From contig NC_079237.1 of assembly GCF_028502605.1 (NCBI RefSeq), forward strand, positions 3,410,001-3,474,000: a stretch of DNA of 64,000 nucleotides. The letters are read 5' to 3'. This document shows positions 52,387 through 64,000 of this stretch, piece by piece. Both the position numbers and the translations under genes were made by a program. The first letter of the stretch is position 1; every line of letters starts with the position of its first letter. The notes under the pieces were generated by a model that did not search any database, had not been told where the DNA came from, and saw only the letters and a program-made list of their open reading frames with translations. This DNA comes from Trichoderma breve (Eukaryota > Ascomycota > Sordariomycetes > Hypocreales > Hypocreaceae).

Positions 52387-55300
52387 ATGAAGTTCCTCAA
52401 TCCATTCAGCTTCAGCCCGGGGCCCGTGACCTTCTGGACGACGGTAATCTATCTTGCCATCACCATACCGCTGATTTACGTCCACGAAGTGGTGCCGCCT
52501 GTTCCATCCGCCCATTCTCTCAAGCAAGGGTTGAACCTGAGCGAGGCATGGTTCGATCTACAAACCATCACGAAACAGTACCATCCGTACAACAGTCGAG
52601 CAAATGCCGAAGTCCGCGAATACTTGATCAAACGCTCTCAGAACATCTTGGACCGGAATGGCGTTCCTTACAAGACAGAGACATCTGGAGGAGTGATCTG
52701 GGACGACAAGTTGGTCCACCGAGGATACCTAGGAGTCGTTTCTTCAGATTGCTGACAGGTATCACAGGTTCGAACAATCTGCTGTTAGAGAAACCCTTGA
52801 CGCGCCGAGAGCCAATCGAGCGCCGGGTGCCACAATCTTCGATGACCGCATTTCGAACGTGACTTGGACTGTCGACTCGCTGCTACAAAGCACAAAGGGC
52901 GGATCAAAGACTTGGCAAGGCTACTATTTCGAGGGTGACAATTTTTACGTCTATATTCACGGCAAAGAAGACCCCGAGGGCGATTGGTGGTCCTCTCAGG
53001 TTGGTGCTGCAAAGTACAGCCAGTCTGGCGGTGTCCTCGTCAACTGCCATTTCGACTCGTAAGTCCATATGCCGATTTCCCCTTACTCAATTGATAATGA
53101 ATCATCAGTATGCTTACTTTTGCAGTGTGTCAACCGGATATGGCGCCACTGACGACGGCGTGTCCTGCGTAAGCATGCTACAGTTACTGAGCTACTTCAC
53201 CACCGAGGGACACCAGCCGAAGCATGGCGTTGTGCTCCTCTTCAACAATGCGGAAGAAGACGGTCTCTTGGGAGCTCGTGCGTTTGGCTACAGCCCACTT
53301 CTCAAGTTTTGCCACACCTTTGTCAACTTGGAGGGAGCTGGAGCAGGAGGCCGTGCTATGCTTTTCAGAACCACGGATCTTGAAGCTGCCGAGGTCTACT
53401 CCAAGAGCCCTCATCCCTTTGGATCCGTTGTTGCGGCAAACGCGTTCGAGCGAGGAGTCATCAAGAGCGGAACGGATTTTGAAGTATTCGCGCCCAACTT
53501 TGGACAGCGAGGCATGGACATTGCCTTTTATCATCCTCGCTCACGCTATCACACCGAGGATGACGATGCTCGTCACACTTCTGTTCGCAGCATTTGGCAC
53601 ATGCTGTCTGCTGCTCTGGCCTCTACAGAGAGATTCTCTGAGGTTACTGGGACAGTCTTCAGCGGCGATCGCCCAGACGGTGATAAAAACTTGGCTCAGA
53701 CTGGCAAGCCCACCGAGGGTGTCTATTTTGATTGGTATGGCAGTGGATGGTCAGCGTTCCCGCTTAGAGGGTTGTTTGCGTGGTCGCTGACGCTGCTCAT
53801 CGTGACGCCACTGGTCCTTGCCGTTGCCACGTTTTTGCTCATTCGTTCTGACAAATATTACTTTTGGGCAAAGGACATTCAGTTGGAGCACTCTGAGATA
53901 CATGATGACCCTATTGCTCTCAGCGGATGGCGTGGCTTCTTCCGGTATCCTTTGGCCCTCATCTTTGCCGTCGGTTTGACAATCGGTGCTGTCCTCCTCG
54001 TTGCTAAAGTCAACCCACTCATCATTTACAGCAGCGGATATGCAGTGTGAGTTTTGCCTCTGATGTCATTCATCATGGTTGTTTTTTTACTAACAAATTT
54101 CTAGCTGGGCTCAACTGTTGTCTCTATTTTACTGCAGCTTCTGGCTCATCATGAGAGGCGCCAACTTTGTTAGACCAACTGCTCTCCATCGCGGGTTTGC
54201 CCTCATTTGGTTGTTTATCCTCTCTTGGATTGTTCAAGTCATTGCCGCCCTAGCTGAAGATCGCATGCACATCGGTGGAATCTATTTTACAGCATTCTTC
54301 CACACGGCCATCTTTGTGTCGCTCTTCATTTCGCTGGTCGAGCAATTCGCACTACCAGGAAAGCAAGAATTTGCCAACCAGTATCAAGACGACGCAGCCC
54401 CAGAACATACTCGAATTACCAGCTCTGATAACACCATCACTGGAAACGAAGACGATCAAGACGAACAAGGGTATGCAGCGGCAGAGAGTGCTACAGAGAC
54501 GACGCCGCTGAGAGCTGGAGAACAGGGTTATGGATCGAGCGACCAGCCGACATTTGCCAGCACTTACCGACGTTCGGCTCAGACATATGATCAACCTGCT
54601 CCATCGCCTCTGCAGAGTTACCCTCCGTATGAACACGAACAGTCGTGGTCTGGACGACTGCCAACTTGGACTTGGATAATTCAGTTTCTCCTACTCGCCC
54701 CTATCCATGTCATTCTGGTAGGAAATCTCGGATTGGTGCAGACTTCCGCAATGGCCATGAATGGTGCCGATGGTGGTAGTCTCTTGCCTCCCATCATGGG
54801 AGTCGGGATCATGGCAATATTGCTCCTGCTCCCTCTGACACCATTCATGCACCGCATCACTCACCACGTGCCGCTATTTCTCTTTGTCGTCTTCGTCGCC
54901 ACATTCATCTACAATCTTGCCGCTTTCCCATTTTCCAATAACGCTCGATACAAATTGTACTTTCAAGAAGTCATCGACGTGGATGCTGGAACAAACGTGG
55001 CTTCTCTGTCGGGCATCCATGAATACGTTCACTCAGTCGTCTCCACTATCCCATCTGCTACCGGCCAAGAGGTTGAATGCAAAGCATCGACACGTTCGGG
55101 TCTTACTGCCTGCGAGTATGATGCGTCATCTCTCCCGCCCTATCTTGCGAATGGCACAGAACTGAAAGATTTGATCACTGCGACGAGCTCAAAGTCACTT
55201 GACGGCAAGACTGCAAATCTCAAGGTGGACGCCTTGGATACCAAGATGTGCATTTTGAGCCTCTCTCAGCCTGTATTTGGATTTGAAGTCAAGGATACAG

Positions 55301-55599
55301 CCCCCGCAGACCGCCGATTTGGTACAATCCCGCGCGATGGATTGCGAACCATTACTCTCTTCCGACGAGAATGGGAGGGGCCGTGGGACCTTACCTTGCA
55401 GCTGGCCACCGACGACGGCCGTGTCCTGCTGGGCGATGATGATTTGGAGGTGACGGTGAGGTGTGCCTACAGCGACATGAATGATGACAAGACGATACCA
55501 GTGCTGCGTGAGCTCTACCAGTACATGCCCAAGTGGGCAGTCATCAGCAAGACGGCGGTTGGTCTTGTTGAAGTCAGGAAGAAGTTTACTGTATCATGA
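52387..55599 (+). CDS. PFF1: Vacuolar membrane protease Pff1-type, M28 family
   Basis: Multi-pass vacuolar membrane metallopeptidase of family M28, about 1,009 residues. Exons: 52387-52709, 52768-53058, 53126-54046, 54105-55599. The first intron is the least certain: donor GTTGGT, acceptor CACAG, with a CTGAC branch; an alternative acceptor 9 nt earlier also keeps phase. After an N-terminal TM helix ([17 protein letters not shown]) comes the luminal peptidase domain with zinc ligands in [30 protein letters not shown] and [10 protein letters not shown]. This is followed by a series of TM helices and a C-terminal luminal domain. Length and order match the family. The physiological substrates are unknown. 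Confidence 0.93.
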
Positions 55600-56271
55600 T
55601 GAAGCGCATCAGTTTGGTTTAGCAGCTATTGAGCTTGTATGTATCATTACCATTATTGTTTGGCGACGTTGTGGATATCCAAGCATGACTGAATATTATG
55701 AATTATTTTCGCCAATCATACTCGTGTGCTCGAAGATTTGTATATATGCAAGTTGAAGCATGTAGTGATTTACCATTAGCATCTGAATTGTCACATTTTG
55801 CCGCCAAACAGTGACATTGATAGTTTCAACTGCTATGGGCTGGTGGAAATGGGAGGTATGCGACGAATTATGTACGCCTTCGAAAATGGCTGATGTATAA
55901 TCCTTTGTTGTGTTCTCGTAGCCTAGCTTATATCCTTTCTCATGTGACAATATTATCGTGAGTACAGGATCAATAGCCTTCAATGCCCATCCCTGCGTCT
56001 GCTGAATGTTCACGCCTCTCTGCCTCGCATGGCACGAAGCCCATCAGCTGCCAGACAGCTGTCTAAAATTCTTGCAGCTGCTTCTATTCTGCCGGCTTCC
56101 ACCTTATTCTACTTCTTCTTTTCCCTTTCCTTTTTTCTCTCTCAATTCCTCTCTCCTTCTTTTCTCTCCACGTTCATCTCCATTGACTTTTCTCGCATCA
56201 CCGCAGAACAAAGCCTTCTCTGCTCACCTTGACTTTAGGCTCCCTTTCGATCGCTATCACAGACTGCCTTC
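55600..56271. other. Intergenic region
   Basis: No gene is seen. A strongly CT-rich leader (56095-56175) precedes the next gene's first exon, typical of fungal promoters. Confidence 0.5.
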
Positions 56272-57437
56272 ATGGGAGATTTCCCCCAAGACTATCCACC
56301 GGTGAGTACTCTTCGGCAAGAATCAATTGTCCACTCTAACGTTAGGTGGCAGATGATCATAATCCGATGCCACGTATGCAGCCTCACGACACTATGAGCC
56401 GAAAGAGGGCTCGTGGAAACTCGATCAACGATGGCAGTCGCGGTATTGGTGGAAACCTTGTCTCCAAAGATGTCTCCATCTCAGATAATCCGACCACAAA
56501 CGATCGGAGTGCGAATGAACCTTCCAGCAAAAACGAAGTTATCGACCTAACGTACCCCTATATCGCTAAGGAGGAAAGGGACTGGTTCGGCAAGCCTATT
56601 TCCATTGTGCAGCCCAGACTCGAAGGGCTAGTTCCAAATGATTCCGGCGACAATTCATTTCTACTTGCAATGAGTCGTTATGTCTTAGCCATGGTATCCG
56701 TGGATATCGATATTCTTCTTGCTGAAAACATGACTTCCGCTGTGGGCCTGAAGCGAGACCACTTTCAGAAACTTGTTCAGCAGCAAAAAGAGGCAGCTCG
56801 CCTGATGGAGGAGCACGCGTCTTGGGATGAAAGCCGTCGGGCTTGCGTCGACAATTTTGGGTTCATATATGTGGTGGAGAACGATCCGACAAACCCATAT
56901 TTGGGAACATTGGAGCTCGGATTCTTGATCGATATGCTCGAAGCATCCCGAAAGCATTGCGCTTGGGAAAATGCAGCACACCAAATCGGTCAACTCCATC
57001 CTCTTCAGAGACCAGTTTCGGTACACAAGATCCTCGAAATCCTGACTGCGACTCTGAAAACCACTGAGCGCGATCAGAAAAAACTCCTGGGCTTGCTAGA
57101 GGAAAGCTCCTGGAAGGATAGCAATTTGGAGGAGTGGTTGCCGCATACTGTTTGCCGAATGTTTGGCCAGGAGGTTAAAGATGGAAGTCGCAGTTTTGAA
57201 TATACCTTGCAAGGAATAGATGGAGACGTCTACAAAACAACCAGGCTTCTAATCTCTATACAAAAGATGCGCCTGAAGACATCTGACATACCGAAGATAC
57301 TAAAGTATGTGCATCCATTTAACCGCCTCATCCCGTCGATCTCGCTACAGCAGGAGGATATCGAGAGCGAAATTGAGTATCTCAGAAAGAAGGCTCAGTA
57401 TATCGCAATCAAGGTCGAAAGTCCCGAGCCGGAGTAA
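56272..57437 (+). CDS. Unrecognised nuclear-type protein with VIDLT motif
   Basis: Two exons, 56272-56301 and 56346-57437, separated by a 44-nt intron (GTGAGT...CTAACGTTAG), giving 373 residues. The first exon (MGDFPQDYPP) supplies the ATG that the long frame lacks. The N-terminal 65 residues are disordered, with a basic cluster (SRKRARG) and the motif VIDLT, which resembles a SUMO-interacting motif. The middle is helical: FLLAMSRYVLAMVSVDIDIL, and KLVQQQKEAARLMEEHASWD is probably a coiled coil. The C-terminus is also helical and ends in IKVESPEPE, a sumoylation-like consensus (IKVE). No catalytic domain is recognised. A role in chromatin or transcription is a guess from these motifs only. 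Confidence 0.65.
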
Positions 57438-57923
57438 TAGTTCACCAGAGGCAGGCAAGCAGGCTAGGTTTAAGCCACGATATGGATTGGAAGGGATATA
57501 GCAAAGGAAGAAAGGAAATTTTTGCGTCACGACTCGGAAAATAGGGTTTTTAATGCAGATATTCAGCAATAAAACTTCATTTGTGTGGCTTTTTGAGATA
57601 CTATGAGCTGAAAGCATCGCGTATCAAAGCCTCTTCTACATGATTCATGCGAACATTCATCCTCAACCATTGCCATTCGTTCAGATCAGTGAGATGAAGT
57701 CAATCAACCTGCCTCAAGATTGAGTCACACGAGCAAATACGCACAAATAGTAGATGATTGTTTGTTGTTGTTTTAATTGAACTGTGACTCTTATTCGGTA
57801 GGAATTCTCGCCGCCCAGGAATCTCCAGAAATTGTTTACACGATCAGAAGCAAGGAGTTATCATCTACTTCATGTCGAGACCATGCCACGAGTCAGGCGA
57901 CAGCGATTCGCTTGATCTCGATA
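57438..57923. other. Intergenic region before tRNA-Glu
   Basis: Nothing coding is seen. Confidence 0.5.
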
Positions 57924-58010
57924 TCCGATATGGTGTAGTGGCTAACATCGCTCGCTCTCAACTTCAGTTGAAGCTCCGAGCAGCCCTGGGTTCGATTCCC
58001 AGTATCGGAG
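57924..58010 (+). tRNA. tRNA-Glu (CTC) with 15-nt intron
   Basis: Acceptor stem TCCGATA (57924-57930) pairs with TATCGGA (58003-58009), with G as discriminator. The body TGGTGTAGTGGCTAACAT resembles fungal tRNA-Glu. The anticodon stem GCTCG/CGAGC encloses CT-CTC-A (anticodon 57957-57959), followed by an intron at 57961-57975 (ACTTCAGTTGAAGCT). The T arm is CTGGG TTCGATT CCCAG. The intron position one base 3' of the anticodon is canonical. Confidence 0.94.
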
Positions 58011-58814
58011 AATTATCTTTTTGCAGATGATCCCAAAACATTCCGATTCAGTCGAAAACTTCGTAAATGGACATCCTTAATGTATTTATCTACTCGGGAC
58101 TTTTTTTGCCAAATACACCTGCCGCATACAGTGTATGCTATCTGAAGACCTTGTGTGTGGGAAGCGCCACAATAGACTGCATCCCCTGAAGTCTACAGCA
58201 GTAACATAGTACCTGTATACAGATGAAACCCTTTGTTCTGCACGTGGCTATTTTATGAAGAAAGGGCCTACAAAACTGTGGCAGAACGACAAACACAGAG
58301 GCTCGACCAAACCAATACCTCCCAGAAAGACTAAACCGATGATGAACTCTTCTCATCAGTGACCGTGAAGAAAGAGTTAATGAGGATGCAGTTAAAACAA
58401 ATGCCGGAGGAAATGGAACTCGAGTTTCGGATAGAATCCTGAGTTCGGATAGTTTCTCTGATTTTCCGGACCAAAACTTACTGTAAGTGGATGCTAGTGA
58501 TCGTTCATGACTTCAAATCATCGTACTAGCGTCTTAGTATATCTGTGAAGTTTAATTCTTCAGTCACTTAAAGATGCCAATTGCTTTTTGAAATGATGCA
58601 GTGAGCAGTCGTGATAAGCGCTAACCACTAACTTTGTGAGCATACGAATGATGAATGCTCCATCATGTCGAATGTACCCAGTTGTTCAATATTTATGTAT
58701 ATATGTCTGAGCCGTTTCAAGCAACAGAAAACAAGTCTGCAATATTGTTTAATATTCTCAAATCAAATCAATTCTGAAGAAATCCTCAATCTTTGAAGTT
58801 CTAAGTTTCGAACA
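58011..58814. other. Intergenic region
   Basis: No gene is seen. It contains the promoter of the IDO-like gene. Confidence 0.5.
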
Positions 58815-60272
58815 ATGTCTTCCCAAATCTTGCCATACAAATCAGCCGACGGGAGCACAGCTGTTCCCCAAGATTTCCAAGTGGATTGGCGAATGGGATT
58901 CCTGCCACCACAAATGCCACTTTCAAGGCTCCCTACTGCATGGGAAGCATGGGAGGCGACCTTGGATGCTGCAACTTCACAGCGTTTCAAGGCAGCTGAG
59001 CAACTTGCAGCATTGGGTGGCCCACAGAAATTTGTCGAGGAAAAAAAAGCTTCAGCATGGAGGAAGTTAATCGACAAGGTAGGAAAATTTACTGTTATAT
59101 CAAGTTGTGCTGTTCTAATTCCATTTTAGATGCCAGTATTATCGATCGATAACATCAAAGGATGTGAAAGAGAGCTCAGAAGAGCACATCTTGTTCTTAC
59201 TTTTATGGTTCAATTCTACGCGCATACTACCCCTCCAACAGAGTCCATTACTATTCCTCGTTCACTTACTGTCCCTCTGCTTGGTGTCTCATCAGAGCTG
59301 AACCATGCGCCTTTCGTGACTTATTCCGATCATGATCTTCACAACTGGTCTCTCAATGATCCTCGCGGTCAAGACGCCGTTCCAATGAGTGATAATATTC
59401 AGTCTCAGCTCACATTATCGGGAACTCCAGACGAAGCCGGATTGTATCTTGTCGGTCTACGCATGGAACTCAAAGGCGCTGAAGCACTTGAGTCACTGAG
59501 ACTATCCACCAATGAGATCGAAGCTGGTAATAACATCGACGTTGATCGCATTACAACGTATCTCACGCAAACAACTAAAGTTATCCAAGAGCTGAAAGGT
59601 ATCTTGATGACTACCAAGGAGCTGGTCAGACCTGAGATATTCTTCAACGATATTCGACCATGGCTTGTTGGGGCTGATGCCGACAAGTGGGGTCGGAAAT
59701 GGGTTTGGGAGGGTAAAGAGGAGGTTGAAAACTCGGAACAGATGCTAACAAAGGTCAGCAGTCCGACTGCTGGTCAAAGTCCCTTGATTCCTACTCTGGA
59801 TGCGTACCTGGGCATAGAGGAGGACGACAGCAAAAGCTCGTTCCTGGATCGTGTGCGAGTTTATATGGATCACCAACACAAAGAATACCTCCAGAGCCTT
59901 CGATTGAGAAAGAAAGTCATTAGATCGTTCGTTCAAAGCATAGCAAAAGAAGGGGGGACCAATACGCCGATCGTAGTTGCATACAATGCCACAATCCAGG
60001 CGATGAAGAGCCTTAGAGACGCACATCTTGTTATTGTGACGTTGTACATCATAATACCTTCAAAAAAGAAGGCGAGAATCTCTGAGATGGACACCAAATT
60101 ATCCAGTGTAGATACTGGTCCAGTCAGTGGGGAGATGGGAGACCATGAGCAAGGTTCTGAGACGAATAATGAGCACACTGGAGAGGCAGCATCAACGGTT
60201 GATCAAGTACCCAAGTTGTTAAAGATTCTGAAAGGGTTTAGGGACCAGACCGGCCAAAACTGTATAGAATAG
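58815..60272 (+). CDS. Indoleamine 2,3-dioxygenase-like haem enzyme
   Basis: Two exons, 58815-59078 and 59130-60272 (intron 51 nt, acceptor ATTTTAG), 468 residues. The family opens the indole ring of tryptophan to N-formylkynurenine, the first step of the kynurenine route to NAD. Family landmarks: LPPQMPLSRLPTAWEAWEA near the N-terminus; WRKLIDKMPVLS across the splice; ELRRAHLVLTFMVQFYAHT; PRSLTVPLLGVSSELNHAPF; TYSDHDLHNW; FFNDIRPWLVG; and the C-terminal helix VYMDHQHKEYLQSL, where one of the two His should be the proximal haem ligand. Fungi carry several IDO paralogues with different activity. The non-canonical MDHQHKEY (usually MPxxHR) suggests a divergent subfamily, so tryptophan activity is probable rather than certain. 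Confidence 0.85.
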
Positions 60273-60998
60273 TTATTAGATGGATTATATTTCTCAAAAT
60301 TCCGATTCGCCTGATACAAGATGGCTTTTCTTTTCTTTTAGTAAGTATATCGTTTTACTGTGGTCCATAGCGTCTAAGATTGAATTGCACCACTGGATTG
60401 ATCTATAACATGATCTCTTCATCGTCAAGTCTAGCCAACTCTGCTACGTGCCAAACTGTAGAGTAATGGCTCTGGTTCCGCAAATGCCCCTTTTCTTATC
60501 CTTTTCTTCTCCTTTTCCTCTATTTTTCGACTTGAGCTTCCCATTTCACAACCCTTGCCCAAGCCACCTTCCGGAGTCGTCCCATTTTTTTTGCAGCATG
60601 CGATTTTCCTAGAACCTCATCTTTTGGAATACACTTTCCCATGATGTCGCATTTCTCATCTCACTTAAATATTTGAAATCACGATCAAGTATTAACTGTC
60701 GTCCAGCGACAGTGACTTTGATGACGGCTGCATCTACCCTTATGGAGGATACCAGTTGATTGCAATGGATTCAATTCAGTGAGTTTATAAGCTTAGAGCC
60801 TCGGCATTGACCCACTGCGGGCTGTTATCAACGTTAGCTGCCGTCATTCATTCCAAAGCCTCAACTCTGTAAAGTCAATGCGAATCACTCTTTACTCTCA
60901 TCATCATCATCAGCTCCAATAATTCGCAATCTACAGATCGCTAATAGAACTCATGCGGATACGAAGAGTTTGATAATTATCAATAACTATCAGCTAAA
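60273..60998. other. Intergenic region
   Basis: No gene is supported. A polypyrimidine run (60490-60540) and ATCATCATCATC (about 60900) are the only visible features. Confidence 0.5.
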
Positions 60999-62176
60999 AT
61001 GGCCCCCGCCATTTCACTCCTCGCCAAGCCACGGCAAAGAGGCGTCCGTCCCTACCAGAGACACGGCCTCATCTACTTCATCTGCGGCAACCCGGGACTC
61101 GTCAATTATTACGCCGTCTTCCTAGATTGCTTGCGCGGGATGCTCGATGCGGATGACGAAGGCTCCGGTGGCACCGCCTATGACATATATGGGCGCAATT
61201 TGTTGGGCTTCAGTGATGATGATCATGAGCCGTTCAGCGCCAGCAACGAGCCCTGGGATCTCGATGGCCAGATTGACGGCATATATCGCGATGTTGCGTC
61301 CAGGACTGTCATTCCCGACGAAGCTGGTGCCGAGGGCCAAGAGGGAGAGGCAGCGCGGCCATATGACTTTGTCGTCCTCATGGGCCACTCGGTAGGCGCT
61401 TACATCTCAGTCGAAATCTTTCATCGGCACATGCAGGATTCATCTCGAGCGCCTCATCTCAACCTCCGGCACGGCTTCCTGCTGTTTCCGACTCTCACCC
61501 ACATTGCCGACTCGCCCAAAGGGAGAAATGTTGGTCTGGTAATGAGCATCCCCCGATTGGAAAACAACGCACACAATCTAGCAAACTTCATCCTCAATTG
61601 TATTCCATATGCGTTTGTCTTGTGGATCATCAGACACGTCTTGGGTTTCACACCTCAGACAGCAGAGGTAACGGCCCGGTGGTTGAAGAGTCAAGGTGGC
61701 GTTTGGCAGGCGATTCACCTTGGTCTCTCAGAGATGCGCACCATTTGCGAGGAAAAGTGGGAGGAAGAGCTCTGGGAGACGACGGCCGAAGACGATGACA
61801 TCGATACTTACAATTACTACCACGGCAAAAGCAAAATTTCTGCAAACGGAGAGTCTCAAGGCGGTGCCGAGACATCACAGCAACAGATTCCAAAGTTCTT
61901 CATCTTCTACGGTAAAAATGACCATTGGGTGGCGAACCATGTCCGGGATGCGTTTATCGAGAAGAGGAAGAGCGAAAAGGGACATACCAAGATACAAGTT
62001 GACGAGGGAGATATTCCACATGCGTTTTGCGTCAAAGAGCGTGAGTTTTGTCTGTCGAGCTGTGCTTTTAAACATGAGTGATGCTAACTTGGGGCAATCT
62101 AGACACAAGCTGGGTAATTGCGAAAAGGGTGTACGAGTGGGTGAAGGAGATTGAAGACGGTCAACGAACATTGTAG
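60999..62176 (+). CDS. Lipid droplet-associated hydrolase (LDAH-like alpha/beta hydrolase)
   Basis: A 371-residue alpha/beta hydrolase of the lipid-droplet-associated family (DUF2305-type). Exons: 60999-62040 and 62103-62176. The second short exon (HTSWVIAKRVYEWVKEIEDG) replaces an unconvincing frame run-on and completes the fold's last helix. Motifs: IYFICGNPGLVNYYAVFLDC near the start, characteristic of the family; nucleophile elbow VLMGHSVGAYISVEI with Ser in GHSVG; IFYGKNDHWVANHV with the probable acid Asp; and GDIPHAFCVKEH with the catalytic His. A hydrophobic hairpin (NFILNCIPYAFVLWIIRHVL) probably inserts in the droplet monolayer. It is likely an esterase or thioesterase acting on stored lipids; the substrate is uncertain in all organisms. 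Confidence 0.88.
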
Positions 62177-62417
62177 ACAACTTAGACATTGGTGAATTAT
62201 AAAGAATATATGCAAATACTCTACGCCCATTTTGCCAGAATTATTACATGCTCACCAATGCAATGGATTCGACATGATTGGTCTGCATAAATAAAGCTGC
62301 AGGACACATGGGTACTCTTAATGCCCAACAACAGCCCAATACTCTCTCCCACAGCTAATTAAGAGTATTCCTTCTTTTATCATCAACTTCAACTCTATTA
62401 CCTGACGTATTTGAATA

Positions 62418-64000
62418 ATGAATGATGACGCAGGGCACCGAATGGGCACAACCCGTGCGCCAGCACACTCTGCGAACATCAGTGGATCTAATTTTGGGGA
62501 CAACATTCGAATACAACAAGCATTTCTAAACATCTTCTTCAGGAACCGCAGAAATTCAAGTGACTTTCGGAACTTCTTCCTCTCATAATCCAAGCTAATT
62601 AAACGCAGCGGTCTCCCCCGAAAGCACGCCGTCCCCTGCAGTACAAGCTCAATTAGAAGGGAAGAGAGGATGGGTCAGCTAATTAACCTCCAAAAGAGAT
62701 TCAAAACTGACCTTGCATAGACTGTCGGCGCTCTCTTAGCTTCCGCGATCTTGACGCCCGCTTGCAGAACATCTCCCCGGTACAGCAAGGTACCTGCGAG
62801 TGGATTTTTCAAAAGCCGTTGTTCCAGAATTGGTATGAGCAAACTGAACGCGATAATGGATTTCTTTGGATCAAAGGAAACCCTGGTACTGGGAAGTCGA
62901 CATTGATGAAGCATATTTTGCAATACTGCCAAACCAAAGCAAAATATGCCATCGCGGCATACTTCTTCAACGCTCGAGGGGCCGAACTTGAGCAAACACC
63001 TCTGGGTATGCTGCGTTCCATACTATTTCAACTACTCCGGCATGAGCCTCGTTTATATGATCAGCTTCTTCCAATTTATCGCCAAAAACAGCAAGACCAC
63101 TGCTCGGGGGACTGGGAGTGGCGCGAACAAGAGCTTAAAAGCTTCTTCCTGTCAGAGATACCAAAATGCCAGTCAGGACCGCTCCTTTTCATAATAGACG
63201 CATTAGACGAGTGCAGTAAAGATGATGTGCAGAACGTCGCAGAATTTCTGCAGCATTTGAGCAATAATGCGACAGATGCTGGTTTTACGCTCAATATATG
63301 TCTATCAAGCCGTCACTTCCCATCCATCCGCTGCACAAAATATCAAGAACTGGTTTTGGAAAAGGAAAAAAAGCATGATGACGACATTATCAAGTATATC
63401 TCTTCCAACTTGACAAAAAAAGATGAAGAGATTGAAGAAGCGATCAGAAAAAAATCATCTGGTATTTTTATGTGGGTTGTGCTCGTCATTAGGCTATTGA
63501 ATAAGGCATATGAAGATGGCAGAGTTGAGGCTATGAAAGATATGTTGGATGCAATGCCCAGCGAATTGGAGGAAATGTTTGCGATGCTGCTCGATAGGGA
63601 CAATCCTGACAAGGATGAGACCATCTTGACTTTGCAGTGCGTCTTGTTCGCAAAACGACCATTAACACCGGAGGAAATCTATTTTGCTATCATAGCCGGG
63701 ACAAATAGCCAAGCATTGGGCATGTGGAATTCTTTGCAGGTAACGACTGATGTCATTCGTCGGCGCATCATCAGTTCATCCAGGGGGCTTGTTGAAATAC
63801 ACAAAGGTGAAGTTGAAACAAGCCAAGGTGGCAAAACAAATGAAGACGACGAGGCAAACAAAGATGTCAAGACAAGCGAAGACGAAAAGGAAACAGTGCA
63901 GTTTATTCATGGTTCCGTCAACGACTTTCTAGTTCGTAACAGCAGGTTACAGAAGCTAGACCCGGGGCTTATACCAGATCCCATTGCTGAAAGCCATGAT
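62418..64000 (+). CDS. NACHT-domain NLR-type protein, cut by the window edge
   Basis: 5' part of a STAND/NLR-type NTPase. The main exon starts at 62721, after an acceptor with CTGAC branch (AACTGACCTTGCATAG), and stays open to the window end. It contains CRRSLSFRDLDARLQ and the fungal NACHT entry motif GTCEWIFQKPLFQNWYE. Walker A is GNPGTGKST, Walker B is LLFIIDALDEC, and SSRHFPSI and FIHGSVNDFLVRN follow. A proposed first exon, 62418-62559, joins in phase over a 161-nt intron and carries SGSNFGDNIRIQQ, resembling a short motif seen near the N-terminus of other fungal NLRs. These proteins sense non-self and signal cell death. The C-terminal repeat domain lies outside the window. Exon 1 is less certain than the NACHT part. 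Confidence 0.8.

Noticed and set aside
1..64000. CRISPR arrays, operons, ribosome binding sites, bacterial insertion sequences
   Set aside because: Introns, intron-containing tRNAs and fungal protein families show a eukaryotic nuclear genome. The only regular array (16.6-17.1 kb) has directly adjoining units without unique spacers.

Overview
The window is genomic DNA of a filamentous ascomycete, most likely Hypocreales and Trichoderma-like. The genus is inferred from overall gene style and was not checked by database search. The evidence is as follows. Genes are broken by many short spliceosomal introns (about 44-70 nt, GT...AG, with CTAAC/CTGAC-type branch sites). Two nuclear tRNA genes carry introns. 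The protein repertoire is fungal: GH72 glucanosyltransferase, Pff1 vacuolar protease, HET-domain protein, NACHT/NLR protein, DAL5-type transporter, P450 and GMC oxidoreductase. Nothing prokaryotic, no CRISPR array and no intact transposon was seen. All exon structures were built by hand from reading-frame phase and splice consensus.

Layout. 0.3-4.8 kb: three tandem same-strand paralogues of an unrecognised small multi-pass membrane protein. Each has an upstream module of CCTTTGTT plus (TTTG)AACAAAG, and a fourth module lacks a gene. 5.1-9.6 kb: a degenerate gene relic, an HhH-GPD DNA glycosylase, a conserved fungal protein and a possible tiny ORF. 11.5-16 kb: a GPI-anchored GH72/CBM43 glucanosyltransferase, an intron-containing tRNA-Met and a guanine deaminase. 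16.6-17.1 kb: five tandem copies of a roughly 110-bp hairpin unit. 17.1-19.6 kb: mostly noncoding, with a second copy of the 5.1-kb relic. 19.6-24.0 kb: secreted GMC oxidoreductase and a six-exon P450 with an 11-nt microexon, adjacent and on the same strand. 24.4-28.4 kb: a putative 50-residue protein, an RBR ubiquitin ligase pseudogene and a SnoaL-like protein. 28.6-40.3 kb: secreted 5'-nucleotidase, an ORF interrupted by an in-frame TAG, a single-pass membrane protein, an MFS transporter and a PlsC-type acyltransferase.

41.8-49.3 kb is an accessory-looking block: a C-terminally membrane-anchored protein, a protein with a complete trypsin-like His/Asp/Ser motif set, and a HET-domain protein with an Arg/Ser repeat tract. 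From 50 to 62 kb the content is housekeeping: NAD kinase, Pff1 protease, an unrecognised acidic protein, tRNA-Glu, an indoleamine 2,3-dioxygenase-like protein and a lipid-droplet hydrolase. The right edge cuts through a NACHT-domain NLR-type gene.

Functional links are limited. NAD kinase and the IDO-like enzyme both touch NAD metabolism, but they are separated and not obviously co-regulated. HET, the trypsin-like protein and the NLR are typical of fungal non-self recognition repertoires. The most unusual items are the tandem membrane-protein array with its shared promoter module, the hairpin repeat array, and several open frames broken by a single TAG.
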